Positions 1 to 10,926 of a stretch of 64,000 bases of DNA are shown here, one piece after another. The stretch is from Euglena gracilis (taxonomy: Eukaryota; Euglenida; Euglenophyceae; Euglenales), in NCBI GenBank assembly GCA_039621445.1, contig CP154954.1:24254954-24318953 (forward strand), in the 5' to 3' direction. The notes under the pieces are model-generated. The model saw only the letters and a program-made list of their open reading frames with translations. It had not been told where the DNA came from and ran no database searches. The position numbers and the translations under genes are program-made. Position 1 is the first letter of the stretch. Each line of letters opens with the position of its first letter.

Positions 1-91
1 CACCCGCACGACCCGGAGGAAGGGCTGGGGGGACTGTGGGGCTCCGCCTGGCTGACCGACCAGGCCCGGAGTGCCCCGCACCTCCCGTCCC
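1..91 (+). CDS. Possible internal exon, cut by window start
   Basis: Frame 1 is open from the first base (HPHDPEEGLGGLWGSAWLTD, then QARSAPHLPS). Nearly every codon ends in G or C, as in the better exons at 41, 43 and 56 kb, and unlike the surrounding homopolymer-rich DNA. A weak donor GTGTTG starts at base 92, but the frame stays open to 405, so the 3' end is uncertain. The 5' end lies outside the window. No family is recognised. It could be chance coding-like sequence in GC-rich DNA. Confidence 0.3.
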
Positions 92-703
92 GTGTTGGAC
101 GTTTGCCGCCCCTCCTCCTGCCCCACCCTGAACTGCCCACCCCTCAGCCCCTCGACCCGCTGCGATGGCAACCGCTCTGCTTCCTGGGGTTGTGCCTGAC
201 GCCAGACGAGGTCAGCAAGGGAATTAAGGGGGGGGGTGGCCGACTGTTACCAGACCACACTCTCCCCCAATCCTTTGGCAGTTTGGACTGTTCATGCACG
301 TATCAGGGGGGGGGGGGATGTGTTTCGCATTTTTTAACACATTTTTGCGCATTTTTTTCCCCTCAAAGCTGGGCTACCGCATTCCCCCAGCCGGCATGTA
401 TTTGAGCTTTGGGGCAATTGGAGGAAAGCAATTCGGGGCAGTGTTTCCCAGGCCGCAGCAAGAGGCCCTGTGCCCCCACCACACTCGTGCACCTTCCCTG
501 TGTTGCTTCGAAATGCTTCTCCAGCGACAAACCTGTCTTGTCTGCGCCGGTTGCCAACTCCTTGCATGGCAACAGCTTTCCATGTTCTTGTGGCACAGTC
601 AACCGTTCACTGCTGAAATGGGATTGGCCATCAACCCCATCTTGCCAGGCGGTCAACTGATCTTTGGGTTTGACCGTCTTGGGTGCATGCAAATAATCTT
701 ACC
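92..703. other. No gene seen; G/C homopolymer-rich spacer
   Basis: Open frames here overlap on both strands and none shows third-position GC enrichment or paired splice sites. The stretch holds G runs of 7-12 bases (near 230 and 305) and ends in C runs leading into the first R1 repeat. Confidence 0.5.
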
Positions 704-1106
704 CCCCCCCCAAAATAAGACCCCCCCAAAATAAGACCCCCCCTGGGCTGATCGAGCAAAAATCCAAAAATAAGACCCCCCCATAAATAAGACCCCTTGA
801 CGGTGCGAAGCGCCGGGGACGGTGAAAATTTTCCCTGAAAAATTACCAAAAACCCCAATTTCATTCACAAAAATGATGAAATTTCAAAAATTCTCAGATT
901 TTTGAAGTGCAAAAAACATGGTAAATGTCAAATTACACCAATTTACACATGGCGCGAAGCGCCGAAGGAAAATTTTTAGCACTCTTGGGAACCTCTTTGG
1001 GCCCGGGTCGGTCAAGAAAAAGTCCAAAAATAAGACCCCCCCCCCCCCAAAATAAGACCCCCCCCCCACCTGAAGGCTTCCAGCAACCGACCCAAAAATA
1101 AGACCC
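704..1106 (+). repeat. Dispersed repeat R1, copy 1
   Basis: Blocks of AAAATAAGACCCCCC flank a core containing GATGAAATTTCAAAAATT, TTTTTGAAGTGCAAAAAACA and the hairpin GGCGC-GAA-GCGCC. The same order recurs near 10.34, 13.66, 18.59 and 20.69 kb, always on +. A similar hairpin (GGTGC-GAA-GCGCC) sits at the left side of the core. No open frame is conserved between copies, so it looks non-coding. The element class is unknown. Confidence 0.8.
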
Positions 1107-1537
1107 GGGTCACGGTACAGCTTTCATAACAGGTGTATGAAAGCTGTTCAAATACACAATTCCTGTGATCAGAGGAAAGTCCTACCAGAATGGAAGGCCT
1201 GATCAAATCAAGTATCATTAGTGTCATGCAATTTGACACTGTGGAAAATAGGAGAGTAATTTGTGGGATATTTGTTTGACAATAGTTTATATGTCATATA
1301 CATATTTTTCCGGGCATGCTTTTCGAAACAAGGCCTCTTTGATTGCTTTGTTTATGTCTTATTCAAACCATTTTCTTTCGAGTTTCTTTTCTTGTCGAAG
1401 GGTATTGTCGCTCTTACTGTGCGCGATTTCGTGCGAACTCGGCACAACTGCACTCAGCTAGTGGATGCACTTTTTTTTGCTACTGGTGGCTGCTGATTTT
1501 GTCAGTCTTTGTGTGCAGATGGTGCTACCCCCCACCA
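1107..1537. other. No gene or repeat recognised
   Basis: AT-rich sequence with no paired splice sites or family match. It ends in a C run directly before the TTTGCA element. Confidence 0.45.
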
Positions 1538-1988
1538 GGGGGGGGGGAAATGCAACTTGCATAATTTGCATTTTTTTGCATAATCGGCTTTTCCCGAAAT
1601 TTGCATTTTTTTGCATTTTTTTGCATTTTGTTGCATAAAATATTTTCCCCGCAAAAATTTTTTGTGGTTGGTTGCCATATGTTTGATTTTTTTTGCATAT
1701 TTTTGCATTTTCTACATAAAATATTTTGCCCTGGAAAAAATTTTTGTTGTTGGTTGCCATATTTATGGATTTTTTTGCATTTTTTTTTTGCATTTTTTTG
1801 CATAAAATATTTTGCCCTGGAAAATTTTTTTGATCTTAGGCAGCAAAGCTCTGTTATATTCCAGCTTTTTCTCAGGTTTTTCATGCAATTTGCATTTTTT
1901 TTGCATTTTTTTGCATTTTTTTGCATTTTTTTTTGCATTTTTTTGACTTGCATAATTTGAAGGGCCCAGTTGCATTTCCCCCCCCCCC
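1538..1988. mobile_element. MITE-like element of TTTTTTTGCA repeats with G-run terminal inverted repeats
   Basis: The left end is a run of ten G followed by AAATGCAACT. The right end is AGTTGCATTT followed by a C run, giving inverted repeats of about 20 bp. The interior is an array of TTTTTTTGCA words plus three imperfect tandem units of about 82-85 bp containing CATAAAATATTTTGCCCTGG. No transposase frame exists. A related degenerate copy lies at 13396-13592. No target-site duplication is clear. Confidence 0.6.
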
Positions 1989-1999
1989 TGCCCCCACAC

Positions 2000-2075
2000 C
2001 CCAATTAGAAGCCCCCCGGGGACTCTATTCGGTCAGTCTGCAGAAAACCCAAAAGGAGGGGGGCTTCTAATTGGG
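2000..2075. repeat. 18-bp perfect inverted repeat
   Basis: CCCAATTAGAAGCCCCCC at 2000-2017 is matched by its complement GGGGGGCTTCTAATTGGG at 2058-2075, with a 40-base spacer. The half-word GGGCTTCTAATTGGGG recurs near 5720-5735. It may be a miniature element or a long hairpin. Confidence 0.8.
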
Positions 2076-2180
2076 TACTCTTTGTCTAAAGGAAAAACCG
2101 TCGGCTGGCGGCCGATCCGGGGATCGAACGGGGTCCACTTAGACGGCCGGGAATGCACTTTTCATTTTTGGTGGTTTTTT

Positions 2181-5100
2181 TGCGCACCTGCGCATTCTTT
2201 TGTGACCAAGTGTGCCGCCATCACTTGACGGGGCGGCGGACCCGTCAGCTGAAACGCCTGGTACCAAAATGGGTACCACTGCTTTCGACCCCCGGGTTTT
2301 TTTCTGGGCAAACCGACTTTTTTCGTTTTGAAAATGACGGTTTAGCACCTCCGCGGACCGAGGGAAAACCCCCGTCTGCCGAAGTAGGTGCGACACAAAA
2401 CGCTGTTTTACGAGGACGAACCCTCGTCAGGTGAAGGCGTTGTACCTGTCGCTGTCCCCCCCGTTTTGTGGTTCCGAGTGAATGCGCAGGTGCGCATTCA
2501 CCCCCCTCCCCGTCCCGGCCTTTTCCTGAAGTTTTGGACGGTTATTGTGGGGTGTGGGAAGGGGGTACCGTGGTCTCTGCGGTTTGAGTGGAGAGGAGGT
2601 TCTGTGCCCTGTGCTGGAAGCAGGGCACGAGGGGGCTCTGGCGACTGTTTGGTGTGTGCGTGTAGTCTGCATTCAGAGAGTGGTGGGGTGTGTGTGTTAA
2701 AATCAAGACCAGATGTCTGTAGGGGAGGGCTCGTTACCCTCCTCAGGCTGCCTGCTGTTTGCCATCCCTGCACTGCACCCCTCCTTGACACTTGCAGGCA
2801 CAGCATCCCTCCAGTGGCGCACGCAGTCTGCTCCGCATGTGCCTTCTCATGGGCACCACGGCACATCACCATGTGCGACCACCTGTGTTCAGGTCTGACG
2901 TTTGTGATGGGGTGCTGGGTATGGAATGGGGGGGGGGGGCTGGCTTGCACTCTTCTGTGTGTCACTGGTTTTAAAAGCTACGGAGCGGAGCCCCACTTCA
3001 ACCCTTTTTGCCACAGACAACACCCTCCAGAACAGCCCTCACAAACGATGTAAAATGGCTCCTCTCCGAGGTTGCATGAGGCTCAAGAATGCGCACGTGC
3101 GCACTCTTGAGGCCATTCCTTCGCTGGCTGGCTATGATTCTATCTGCAGGAGAGCAGGAGGGGAGCAGCGCTGGGCATCCACAAGAGTGCGCACCTGCGC
3201 ATTTCATGAGGGGGAGTGCGCAGGTGCGCATTCTCTGTGTTGTGGGGAGCTGTGTCTCGCACTCCTGAACCCAGTGCCAGCACAGCATTGTGGCAGGGTC
3301 ACCCCCATGGTGCACTGCTGGCCTTTTTGTGAGCGATTTCAGAGGCATCTCATTGCACAGGTGGATGCTGCCAGAGTAGGGTGAACGTCTCCTGGGCTGT
3401 GCCTCTACCTTGTGTGCTGAGTTGTTTGGCATGGCCTTGTACAGCAACCTCCTACCAGGGTGCTTTAAGGGGAGACACAAGAAGAGAATGCGATGTGCGC
3501 ATTCACCCCGATGTGCCATGTTTGACTGCAGCCATTGCGGATGCGGTGTGTGGAGAAAGTGTGTGCATATGTGCTTTCCCTGGTCTTCACAGCCGCCAGG
3601 GGTTGTGCAGTTTGCAGTGCTGGAGCGTCGACTCTGAGTACATGATAAAAAAGGGTTCTATGTGGTGGGTGACGTTTGTTGCCAACAAGGCCACAGGTGG
3701 TGGTCCTCCTCTGCCGTGTTTCGCTCCAGGGCTGCCTCGTTCTTGGACGCCATTGGATCCTCACAGGGAGGTCTGCACTTCAACCGTGTGGTTTCAAACC
3801 TATGCCATGCGGGGGGAGTTGGCGTGGGTGGTGGCATACCCACCTGGGAGCGCAAATATTCGACGGTGTGGCTGTCATTCAAAGAAAGGCACAGGACGAT
3901 TTTTTGCGCATGTGCGCATTCACCGTCTTTTCACTCATGCCATGAAAGACTGCTGACCACATTTGGGAATTAGGGTGCCCGTCACTGAATAATTTCCTCG
4001 GGCACTGAAGTCCCTTTCTCATCCGTTTTCCCTTGGTACGACACAGTGGAATACACAGAAAAAGCAGAACGGAAACAATTCCTGGGTTTATCGGCAAGTT
4101 TTTGTTGTGATGTGCTTGTGCCTGTCTCACGATCTCAAGGGCCTGGAGAAAATTTGGGGCAAGGACTGACCAGTGGTGTTCGCTTCTTTGAGTCGGTTTG
4201 GATTGTGAATTAATTCTGTGTTTACAGACCGTTTTTGGGAATGATGCCGAAGGTGGTGACAGGTGTGTTTCGCTCTCGAGGTGCCAACCCCGTGAGCACT
4301 GTGTGTGGAACCAGACACAACCCCCTGCGTTGACCCTAACTGTGGGGCACAGTGCTCCTGGCACCGTGCACTGCAGCCCAACATAAGGTTGTTCAGGGTG
4401 ACCATTGGCTGTGTGCTGCCATGCACGCTCTGGGGCGTGGGGTCGGACAACGCTGGCAGCAGCCTCCTATCACCTCCCCCAGGTGGTGGACGGTTGCATG
4501 TGCGTTGTGACTTGCTCCACACGTTCATCAGAGCAGTGTGACTCGGCTGGGCACTGGATGCAGCGGGTGAAGTGGAATGCGCAGGTGCGCATTCTGATTT
4601 GTTCGGTGACTTGCGCTGCAGGGGGTTAGTTCCCCTGTCACTGAAGGACATCAATTCGTGCTTTGACACCTGCCGTCGCCGAGCCCAGGGTTTTCGATGC
4701 TGCAGCAGGTGTTGTGTTTCAGGGTGTGGTCTGGTACAGCGACATGGTTGCCCAGGGTGATTCTGTTGGTTCATCTCCCCCTCACACACCCATGTTCCGC
4801 AAGCCCGAAACAACATCATAACGGTGCACAGCTCGCATTCAAGGCAGGCAAACAACAGGCCATACCCAGTGTGTCTTTCAACATCAATGCGCGTGTGCGC
4901 ATTCCCCCTTCCCATAGCCTGTGTCCATACCAAAGCAGCTGCGCATTCTTTTGGGTTCCCAAAAAATGCGCAGGTGCGCATTCTTCGGCCCTGATACTCA
5001 GTGACACCCCCATTGTTTTGACCTTGGGGGGGGCTGTGTCTCTGTGGCTGCAAGGTGTTCCCTCCCATGCTCATCCCAGGTTCACCAGGCCCTGCCCCCA

Positions 5101-5411
5101 GAAGCCATCAGCACCCATCGGTGAACACAAGGTGTCACACCCAGGCCCAGGCTTCCCTGCGTCGTCCGTGTTCCGCATGCTGTGTGGAGTGTGCCCACTG
5201 TGTGTCCAGCCACGCACTGTACCACAGTCGTCGTGAAACAGCTGTAAACAGCATGATACGTGGTCGAAGCAGAATACTGGGGGGTGGTTCCTGGGGTCGC
5301 GTTAAATCCAAACAGCTCATTTTTGTGGTGTTTACCCCCTGTCTGGAAGAGGCATCAAACCATGCAAAATGCGCACCTGCGCACTCCGCGTCCAAAATGC
5401 GCGGATGCGCA
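2181..5411. promoter_or_regulatory. Cluster of 13 near-palindromic TGCGCA-N2-TGCGCA boxes
   Basis: Boxes start at 2181, 2483, 3090, 3188, 3217, 3489 (13-nt variant), 3905, 4578, 4888, 4935 (half box), 4967, 5370 and 5398. Most read TGCGCAGGTGCGCA or its complement TGCGCACCTGCGCA, and many are flanked by AA and TTC. Spacing is irregular, and the DNA between boxes is not visibly repetitive. The half-site resembles the NRF1-type TGCGCATGCGCA palindrome with extra spacer; that link is inference. No gene is confidently placed within the cluster. Confidence 0.6.
2235..2430 (-). repeat. Low-copy repeat, inverted relative to its copy at 12.1 kb
   Basis: The complement of this stretch matches 12095-12285, sharing CGGAGGTG(C/G)TAAACCGTCA, TTTTCAAAA and GCCCAGAAAAAAA, followed by CCCGGGGGTCGAAAG. 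Both copies translate to a similar peptide (NRHFQN, SRFAQKK), but nucleotide similarity alone explains that. The element type is unknown. Confidence 0.6.
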
Positions 5412-5872
5412 TTTTCACTAAAACTGCCTAAATTTTGTGACTCAACAAGAAAAGTGCACTCCCGGCCATCTAAGGTCCAAATTTAAAAGTTCGCAAGACG
5501 CATTTTTTCGAATTCTGGGTGGATAGGCCATGTTTCATGGAGACCAGATATCAATTTTTGTTCCCCTGTCGACCTGCTTTCGTAGAGTTTTTTCGAGTTT
5601 TTTACTATCGTTCGTAAAATTCTTGGTCAACTTTGTCGGCCGGCTTGGTCGGGGAGGAGCTGTTATTTGGATTTTTGAACCTGAGGGGGGTTCCATTTGG
5701 GGGAGTTGTCATTTGGGGGGGGGCTTCTAATTGGGGGGGGTTACGTTGTGGACATCGCGCCGTTGCCTTTCTGAATCGCCCTGGGAGGGCCACCCGCCAA
5801 CCGATTCCCCAGGTGCTTCCCCTCCACCCCCTGCCAAGCAAGGGTCCTGCTCACAGATTCACTTGACCTCTG
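5412..5872. other. No gene seen; G-run spacer with a fragment of the 2.0-kb repeat word
   Basis: It contains GGGCTTCTAATTGGGG near 5720 and several G runs. No frame has splice support. Confidence 0.4.
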
Positions 5873-5880
5873 TTTGCCTC

Positions 5881-6133
5881 CAGGGGTTTTTTTTAGTCGT
5901 GGACCCCCGGGGGGGTGGGTGGGTCCGGCCGAGCCCCCCCCCCCCGGGGTCCCCCCGGAGGGGGGTGGGATATACTTTTCGGCGCCAAAGGCGCCGAAAA
6001 AGTGCTATTTTTAGCACTTTTCGCGATTTTCGGCCATTTTTTTGTGGGTCCCACGGGACCCCCCCCCCCCGGGGGGGCCCCCCAGGGGGTGGGTGGGTGG
6101 GGGGGACCCCCGGGTCTTAAAAAAAAACCCCTA
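5881..6133. mobile_element. hAT-like MITE with perfect 8-bp target-site duplication
   Basis: The left end is CAGGGGTTTTTTTTAGTCGT; the complement of the right end is TAGGGGTTTTTTTTTAAGAC. The flanks TTTGCCTC (5873-5880) and TTTGCCTC (6134-6141) are identical 8-mers. YAGGG termini with an 8-bp duplication are characteristic of the hAT superfamily. The 253-bp body has no transposase. Its centre holds two adjacent hairpins: TTTTCGGCGCC-AAA-GGCGCC... at 5976-6000 and AAGTGCTA-TTTT-TAGCACTT at 6000-6019. A truncated copy begins at 63904. Confidence 0.8.
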
Positions 6134-6141
6134 TTTGCCTC

Positions 6142-7608
6142 CCCCAGGGGGGGGGTGCTCTTGAGAGTGGGTGGGGTCATCGGGACCCCACACGGGTTGG
6201 CATGGAACCCACATGGGTCAATTCAGCTCGGCCTGGCTTGAATTTTTTCAAGGGTTTTTTTTTTGAAAAATTTTGGGGTTTTTTTGGTGTGGGGTCGTGA
6301 GTGAGTGGGTTGGGCTGGGGAAAAGTACCTCAAGGGGCCATTCAGTGAATCTACAGTCCTGCTGCCTTTCCATCTGCTGCCCTTGGCCAGGAACGGGGCG
6401 TGCATTGGGTTTTCATTCAGGACATGGGAATCCTCCAGGGAACACAGGGCAATCCTACAGGAGTTAGGTAACCTGTTTCATGGTCCCTCGTGATATTTTA
6501 TGGGGATAATTGTATCTCTTTTGGGCAGGGTTCACTGCATTATCAATAGCAACAAAGGCAACATATTCGTCGTTCTTCCGAACCTCAAAACAAAATGGTG
6601 GAAAATGATCTCCATTTCCGTTGCCATCTGCCCCCCCCCATGCCGCCCTGAATTTGTCACTGTGCAGTCAGTGATGCCTTGACCCTCCCTCCCGCCCTGT
6701 GCGTGACTCCTCCCTCTGACCTGTGGCTACCGATTGTTGGGCGGGCGCCTCCGTTGTGTTGCGCTGTAGACTGTCTCATTCTGATGGAGTCTGAGTGCCA
6801 ACCACTCACCACTTGGTGCCAAGGTGGTGGATTGGCGAAGAAAGGAGGCGCCAGTTCATAAACGCCATTAAGCAGGTCTTCCAAAGGCAATGCCTGGCGG
6901 GGGGGGGGGGGGCAATGAATGAATGCAATCGCACGTTGCAACGGCTGCCTCACTGTGTAGGACAAATCATCATCTGTGGCCCCCTCCATCAGCCCAGTGC
7001 TGTGTTTCTGGAGAGCTGAGTAGAAGGCCAGCCAGCTGGCAAAATAAACTTGCTTTTGCAGAAGTATCCGTGTTCGTAGACGGAATTCTGTGGAAATCTG
7101 AAGCAGTTACAAGCGGTTATTGCTGACTTGCAATCCAAAGATGTGTACGTGTCCGTCGAGGGGCCAGTGTTCTTCATGTGGTCGAACATTGTTTGCTGTG
7201 GTTTTCTCTCATTGTCAATGGAGACCCAAATTTTTGATTTTTGGGTACCCCCAAAGATTTTGGGCCGATTTTGGGACCCCCCCCCCCCAAATTGGGACCC
7301 CCCCCAAATTGGGACCCCCCCCCCAAATACAAAAACAAAACCCAACCTTGTTTGAAGAATTCCTTATTTCAACTCAGTTTTCTTCTGAGACAAAAAAGTG
7401 TGAATTGTCATTTTTGCATTTTTTTTGTCAAATTGCATTTTTTTTGCTAGTACAAGGGCAACCCCCCCCCCCGTCCGTGAGCTTGGCCCAGGGCATCGTT
7501 GAAGGTAAGGCCAGGGTGCCAACCTTAGGGGGGCCAAGTCTGCATGTTAAGAATTTTGGCGGCCATGTGCAAAAGGCGAAAGGCTAACTTTAGGGGGGCC
7601 GAGGTTGT
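6142..7608. other. Mostly unassigned; weak exon-like stretch and a GGGACC-run block
   Basis: At 6820-6895 a + frame reads WWIGEERRRQFINAIKQVFQ, but the opposite strand is also open and no splice pair is clear. A TTGCTTTTGCAG acceptor near 7060 precedes a short frame ending in a stop at 7126. At 7250-7345, AAATTGGGACCCCCC is repeated three times. At 7520-7575 a 55-bp segment recurs inverted at 48422-48477. Confidence 0.35.
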
Positions 7609-7725
7609 ATGAAAGGAGGAGGGGGGGCCAAGCGCCTTGGGGGGCCACCGGGCCTTCCCATACAGCCCCCCAGGGCGATTGCATACCGTTTCATTGTCCC
7701 CCGACCCTCCCCCCAGAGGCGCCCG

Positions 7726-7898
7726 ATGGGCTGTGCCACCTCGTGCCCCAACGCCCCCGGCCCTGCGGAGGCCCCCCCGGCCCCCCCGGTCGCTGGCCCC
7801 CCGGCCGGGCCCAACCCCACCACGCGGCCCCGCCTCCCGACCCGGCGCGGCACCGAGGGAGGCGCCCAGAGACCGGAAGAGAGCAGAGGCCGGTGGGG
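7726..7898 (+). CDS. Gene 1, exon 1: unrecognised protein with MGCATSC start
   Basis: The reading frame follows an acceptor (CCCTCCCCCCAG ending at 7716), so the true start could lie upstream. The first ATG in the exon gives MGCATSCPNAPGPAEAPPAP and then a Pro/Ala/Arg-rich tail. If this is the real N-terminus, Gly2 and Cys3 would suit N-myristoylation and palmitoylation (inference). Third codon positions are about 95% G/C. The donor GTGACT begins at 7899 and leaves two bases of a codon, completed by the single leading base of the next exon after a 130-bp intron. The function is unknown. The opposite strand is also long-open here, which lowers certainty. Confidence 0.45.
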
Positions 7899-8028
7899 GT
7901 GACTGTGCGGGAGAAAGCCGGGCGACCCCGCGGGGGACCGGCGCGGTTGGCGCCGGGCTGTGAATTGTTGCTGGCCTGCCTCCCCCGGCGTGCAGTCCGC
8001 CGACCTTGGCCTCGGTCCCTGGCCACAG

Positions 8029-8119
8029 CTCCGGCGACCCCGTCCTTTGCTGGCGCGCCTCCGCCCTGCGTGGGCGATCAACGAAGCGCCGCCCCGCCTC
8101 GTTCGACGAGCTGGCGCAG
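8029..8119 (+). CDS. Gene 1, exon 2
   Basis: The acceptor GGTCCCTGGCCACAG ends at 8028. One leading base joins the GG left by exon 1 to make a Gly codon. The exon then reads SGDPVLCWRASALRGRSTKR followed by RPASFDELAQ, with almost all codons ending in G or C, and stops at CAG before a GTGGAG donor in phase 0. Phase agreement across the intron is the main support. No domain is recognised. If the donor is not used, the frame continues to about 8254. Confidence 0.45.
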
Positions 8120-8280
8120 GTGGAGGTGCCCTCTCCCGGCCAGGCATTTGGGCCGCGTGTGGGCAAGACCCTCTTTGCCCCCCAGGGATCATTTTCAAGG
8201 CGATTTTTCCTTCTTCAAAATGTTAAGGCTAAGGCATTTTTAAGGCTTTTTTAAGGCGCTGTTTTCCAGAACGGTCAAGG

Positions 8281-9300
8281 GGCTGTCTGGGCATCGAACC
8301 AACGTTTTCGAGCAAAACAAAAAGTCAAAAAAAAACACATTTTTTTGAGTTTGGTAGGATAAACAATGTCTCAGCGACGCCAAAGATCGTTTTTCCCCCA
8401 GAGTTCTCCTGTTTTTGCCCAGGTTTTGCTTTTTTCTTTTTTTCTCGGTCGGAGAAATTTGTTCCTGCCAAAAATTTAAGGAATGTTAAGACATTTTGGT
8501 CAAAAAGAATTAAGGCCCATCTTAAGGCATTTGAATGCGTTTTTTAGGCGTCTGAAAAATGCCGTCCCACCCCAATTTAATTTGGATTCCCTCCCCCAAT
8601 GCTTTGCGTATATTTTAGGGGAAGGCTGTTTCCTTTCATTGAAGGTCGGCCGCTGTGGTGAGTTTGGTTGCCAAGAGCTTTGGCAAACAAGCTCGCGCTC
8701 AGTGTCATGGTAAATGCGAGGTTCTTGGTTGGACAAGTTTCATTCACAAGCACATTTCACAAGCAAAATGCTGCATTTCATTACTCGATTTAAAGACCAG
8801 GGAGGTGAAGTGTTCTTAAATTCTTTTCAAAAAAATGCAACCTTTCGCATTCCATCTGCACAATCACATTCCAAAAATAATACTTTTGGCGTTTTAATAT
8901 TTTCTGAGATTTCTGGTGTAAAACGTAATTTTTTTGTGTTTGACAGGCCACCTGCTTGTGCTTGCGACCAAGAGAGTTCTTTTTCCAATGTCTTAATTTA
9001 TATTTTTTAACGCATTTTCATCCTTGCGCGGCTTTGCAAATGCCCCATTAAACAAAGTTTCAAAAGTCAGTAGTGCATAATTTTTGGGATTAGGGCCCTT
9101 TCCCAAAGTTTTATCTACCTGTGTTTTTTGTTTGTGTATCACACAAAATTGTTCAAGAATGCTTTTTCAAAATAATTTTTCAAATGGAAATGAAGTTCAA
9201 AAGGAACTTCAACAGTTTGTTTGTTTTATGGAAGAGCCACATGCACGGCGCTGACACAGATGCAGAAATGAGTGCGGGATCACAAGGATGACTCATCCCG
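8281..9300. other. Intronic or intergenic AT-rich stretch, nothing recognised
   Basis: It begins with TTAAGGC-rich words and continues as AT-rich DNA with no coding signal. If the gene 1 model holds, this is part of intron 2. Confidence 0.4.
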
Positions 9301-9508
9301 ATGCGGCGTTTCATTTCGAGTTTTTCCCCGGTGCGTTTTTGTGCTGTGTTGAAACTGAAACAGCTTTCGCGCTGCAGCAGAAATTCTTTTTCGAATTATT
9401 GGCTTTTTGGGACTTTCCGTTTCCAACAAACCTTTAGTGGTTGTGCTTTTGAGTGTGCGTGCGTGCGGCACGGCTGCCTGCCCCATCAACCTCCGCCTGG
9501 TGTGCCAG

Positions 9509-9652
9509 GAGGAGGAGAGGATCCATTCCCCGGCGACCCAGGGTCCCCCTCCTCCAAAGGAGCAGCGGAAAGCCGTCTCTTTTGTCCTCCCTGCGGAGCC
9601 CGGGCTCCACCGCACCAAGAGGTGCCGCGACCTCCCGTTCGCCTTTGCCAAG
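9509..9652 (+). CDS. Gene 1, exon 3 (best-supported of this gene)
   Basis: From an acceptor ending TGTGCCAG at 9508 (phase 0, matching exon 2) the frame reads EEERIHSPATQGPPPPKEQR, then KAVSFVLPAEPGLHRTKRCR and DLPFAFAK. Third-position GC is high and composition changes sharply from the AT-rich flanks. The frame is also open upstream to about 9454 and downstream to a stop at 9706 (FAAINPGNYLSD), so either boundary could shift. The proposed donor AAG|GTTGCT is weak. No family is recognised. Confidence 0.45.
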
Positions 9653-10288
9653 GTTGCTGCCGTGGGCTTTGCTGCCATAAACCCTGGGAATTATCTCTCT
9701 GATTGAGTTTCTAAGTGTCTAAGTTTTTGGGCCCCCTTTGCTGGTTTTCTTTTGGCACGCCTTGGGAGGTTATTGAAGTATTGAAGTATGGTGATTTGAT
9801 TGTGGACAGAATGGCCAAACTTCACTCCATCCGACGTTGCGCTGTTCTTTCCCCCTCTTTGTTCAAATTAATTATGCAGCATCTTTGATCATATGCACCC
9901 ATCGTATGCCGAAGCCTGAAAGAACGTACCATTAGAAATTGTGAGAAGTGTCAAAACTGTCATTTGTGGTCATTGTGTATTCCTATGACCGATTGTGCTG
10001 TGCTTTCTGGACCCTGGGCACAGGGTTTCTTCCTGACCCTGTCTGAGTTGCACTTGGGACGGGTAAGCAGTGCGCCCCCCCCCCCCCGTTACACAAAGCA
10101 TTCTTGTCTGCTTATGGCCAGCGCCAACTTCACTTCTGGCCCAGTTTGTGTGGTGGTGGCAGTACCCCCCCCCCGGGACCCCCCCCCCCCCCGGTGCCCC
10201 AGCAGAGGCCACCCACCTCCGCTGCGGTGCATGTCCCGCAGAACTGGGCCGAACCCCGACTGCTGCCCCACGCCAGCCACATCGTCCC

Positions 10289-10750
10289 AGGCCATACAGT
10301 TGCTAGACCATTGCCAGTGTGCGCTACACCATGGGTCATTAACCCCCCCAAAATAAGACCCCCCCCCCCCGGGCCGATCGAGCAAAAATACAGACCCCCC
10401 AAAAATAAGATCCCCCTGACCCGAAGCACCGAAGGCGGTGAAAATTTTACTTGAAAAGTTACCAAAAAACCCCCAAGAATGATGAAATTTCGCACAAAAA
10501 ATGATGAAATTTTTGAAGTGTAAAAAACATGCTAAATGTCAGCTCTCACCAATTTACACATGGTGCGGAGCGCCAAAGGAAAAATTTTAATGCTTTTGGG
10601 AACCTAAAAATGATTTTTTTTTCCGGGCCCGGGTCGGTCATAACCCCCCCCCCCCTGGAGGTTTCCAGCAATGTTGGGCTCGTTTTTGACTTGGGCTGCC
10701 GCCTTTCCCATCGGGCACTGTGGTTTCCCCAGGGTAGGGTGCACGCGATT
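10289..10750 (+). repeat. Dispersed repeat R1, copy 2, with shared flanks
   Basis: The R1 core lies between a left flank (CCATTGCCAGTGTGCG, CACCATGGGTCATTA) and a right flank (GGGCTGCCGCCTTTCCCAT, AGGGTAGGGTGCACGCGAT). Both also bound the copy at 13599-14207, so these two copies share a longer unit than copies 1, 4 and 5. In the gene 1 model it lies in an intron. Confidence 0.75.
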
Positions 10751-10926
10751 GACGGACCACCCTCTGGTCGTGCGAGTCAGCCCCCCGCCACCGGTAGCAA
10801 GTGGATGCCCCGCCTGCACTGCCCTCGACGGCTTCACGCTGCCGCGAGTGCAGTGTTTCCTCTGAGGAGGCCTTGGCCGCTGGCTGGCTGGCTGGCCCGG
10901 GCTATGACCCCCGTTCCCTGCTTCAG

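Noticed and set aside
4127-5074. 315-codon open frame on the minus strand
   Set aside because: It runs through the palindrome cluster, has no splice or composition support, and overlapping frames on the other strand are also long; repeated MRTCAF-like peptides come from the boxes themselves.
8285-8306. tRNA B-box-like GGTTCGATGCC on the minus strand
   Set aside because: No matching A box, cloverleaf or acceptor stem could be built around it.
9509-9706. Loose resemblance of KVAAVGFAAINPGNY to the end of N-terminal C2-type domains
   Set aside because: Only one short motif agrees and the preceding strands do not; it needs a profile search.
9706-9732. TTTCTAAGTGTCTAAGTTTTT resembling the euglenid spliced-leader exon as I remember it
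   Set aside because: Single site, several mismatches and no snRNA-like context; not enough to name the organism.
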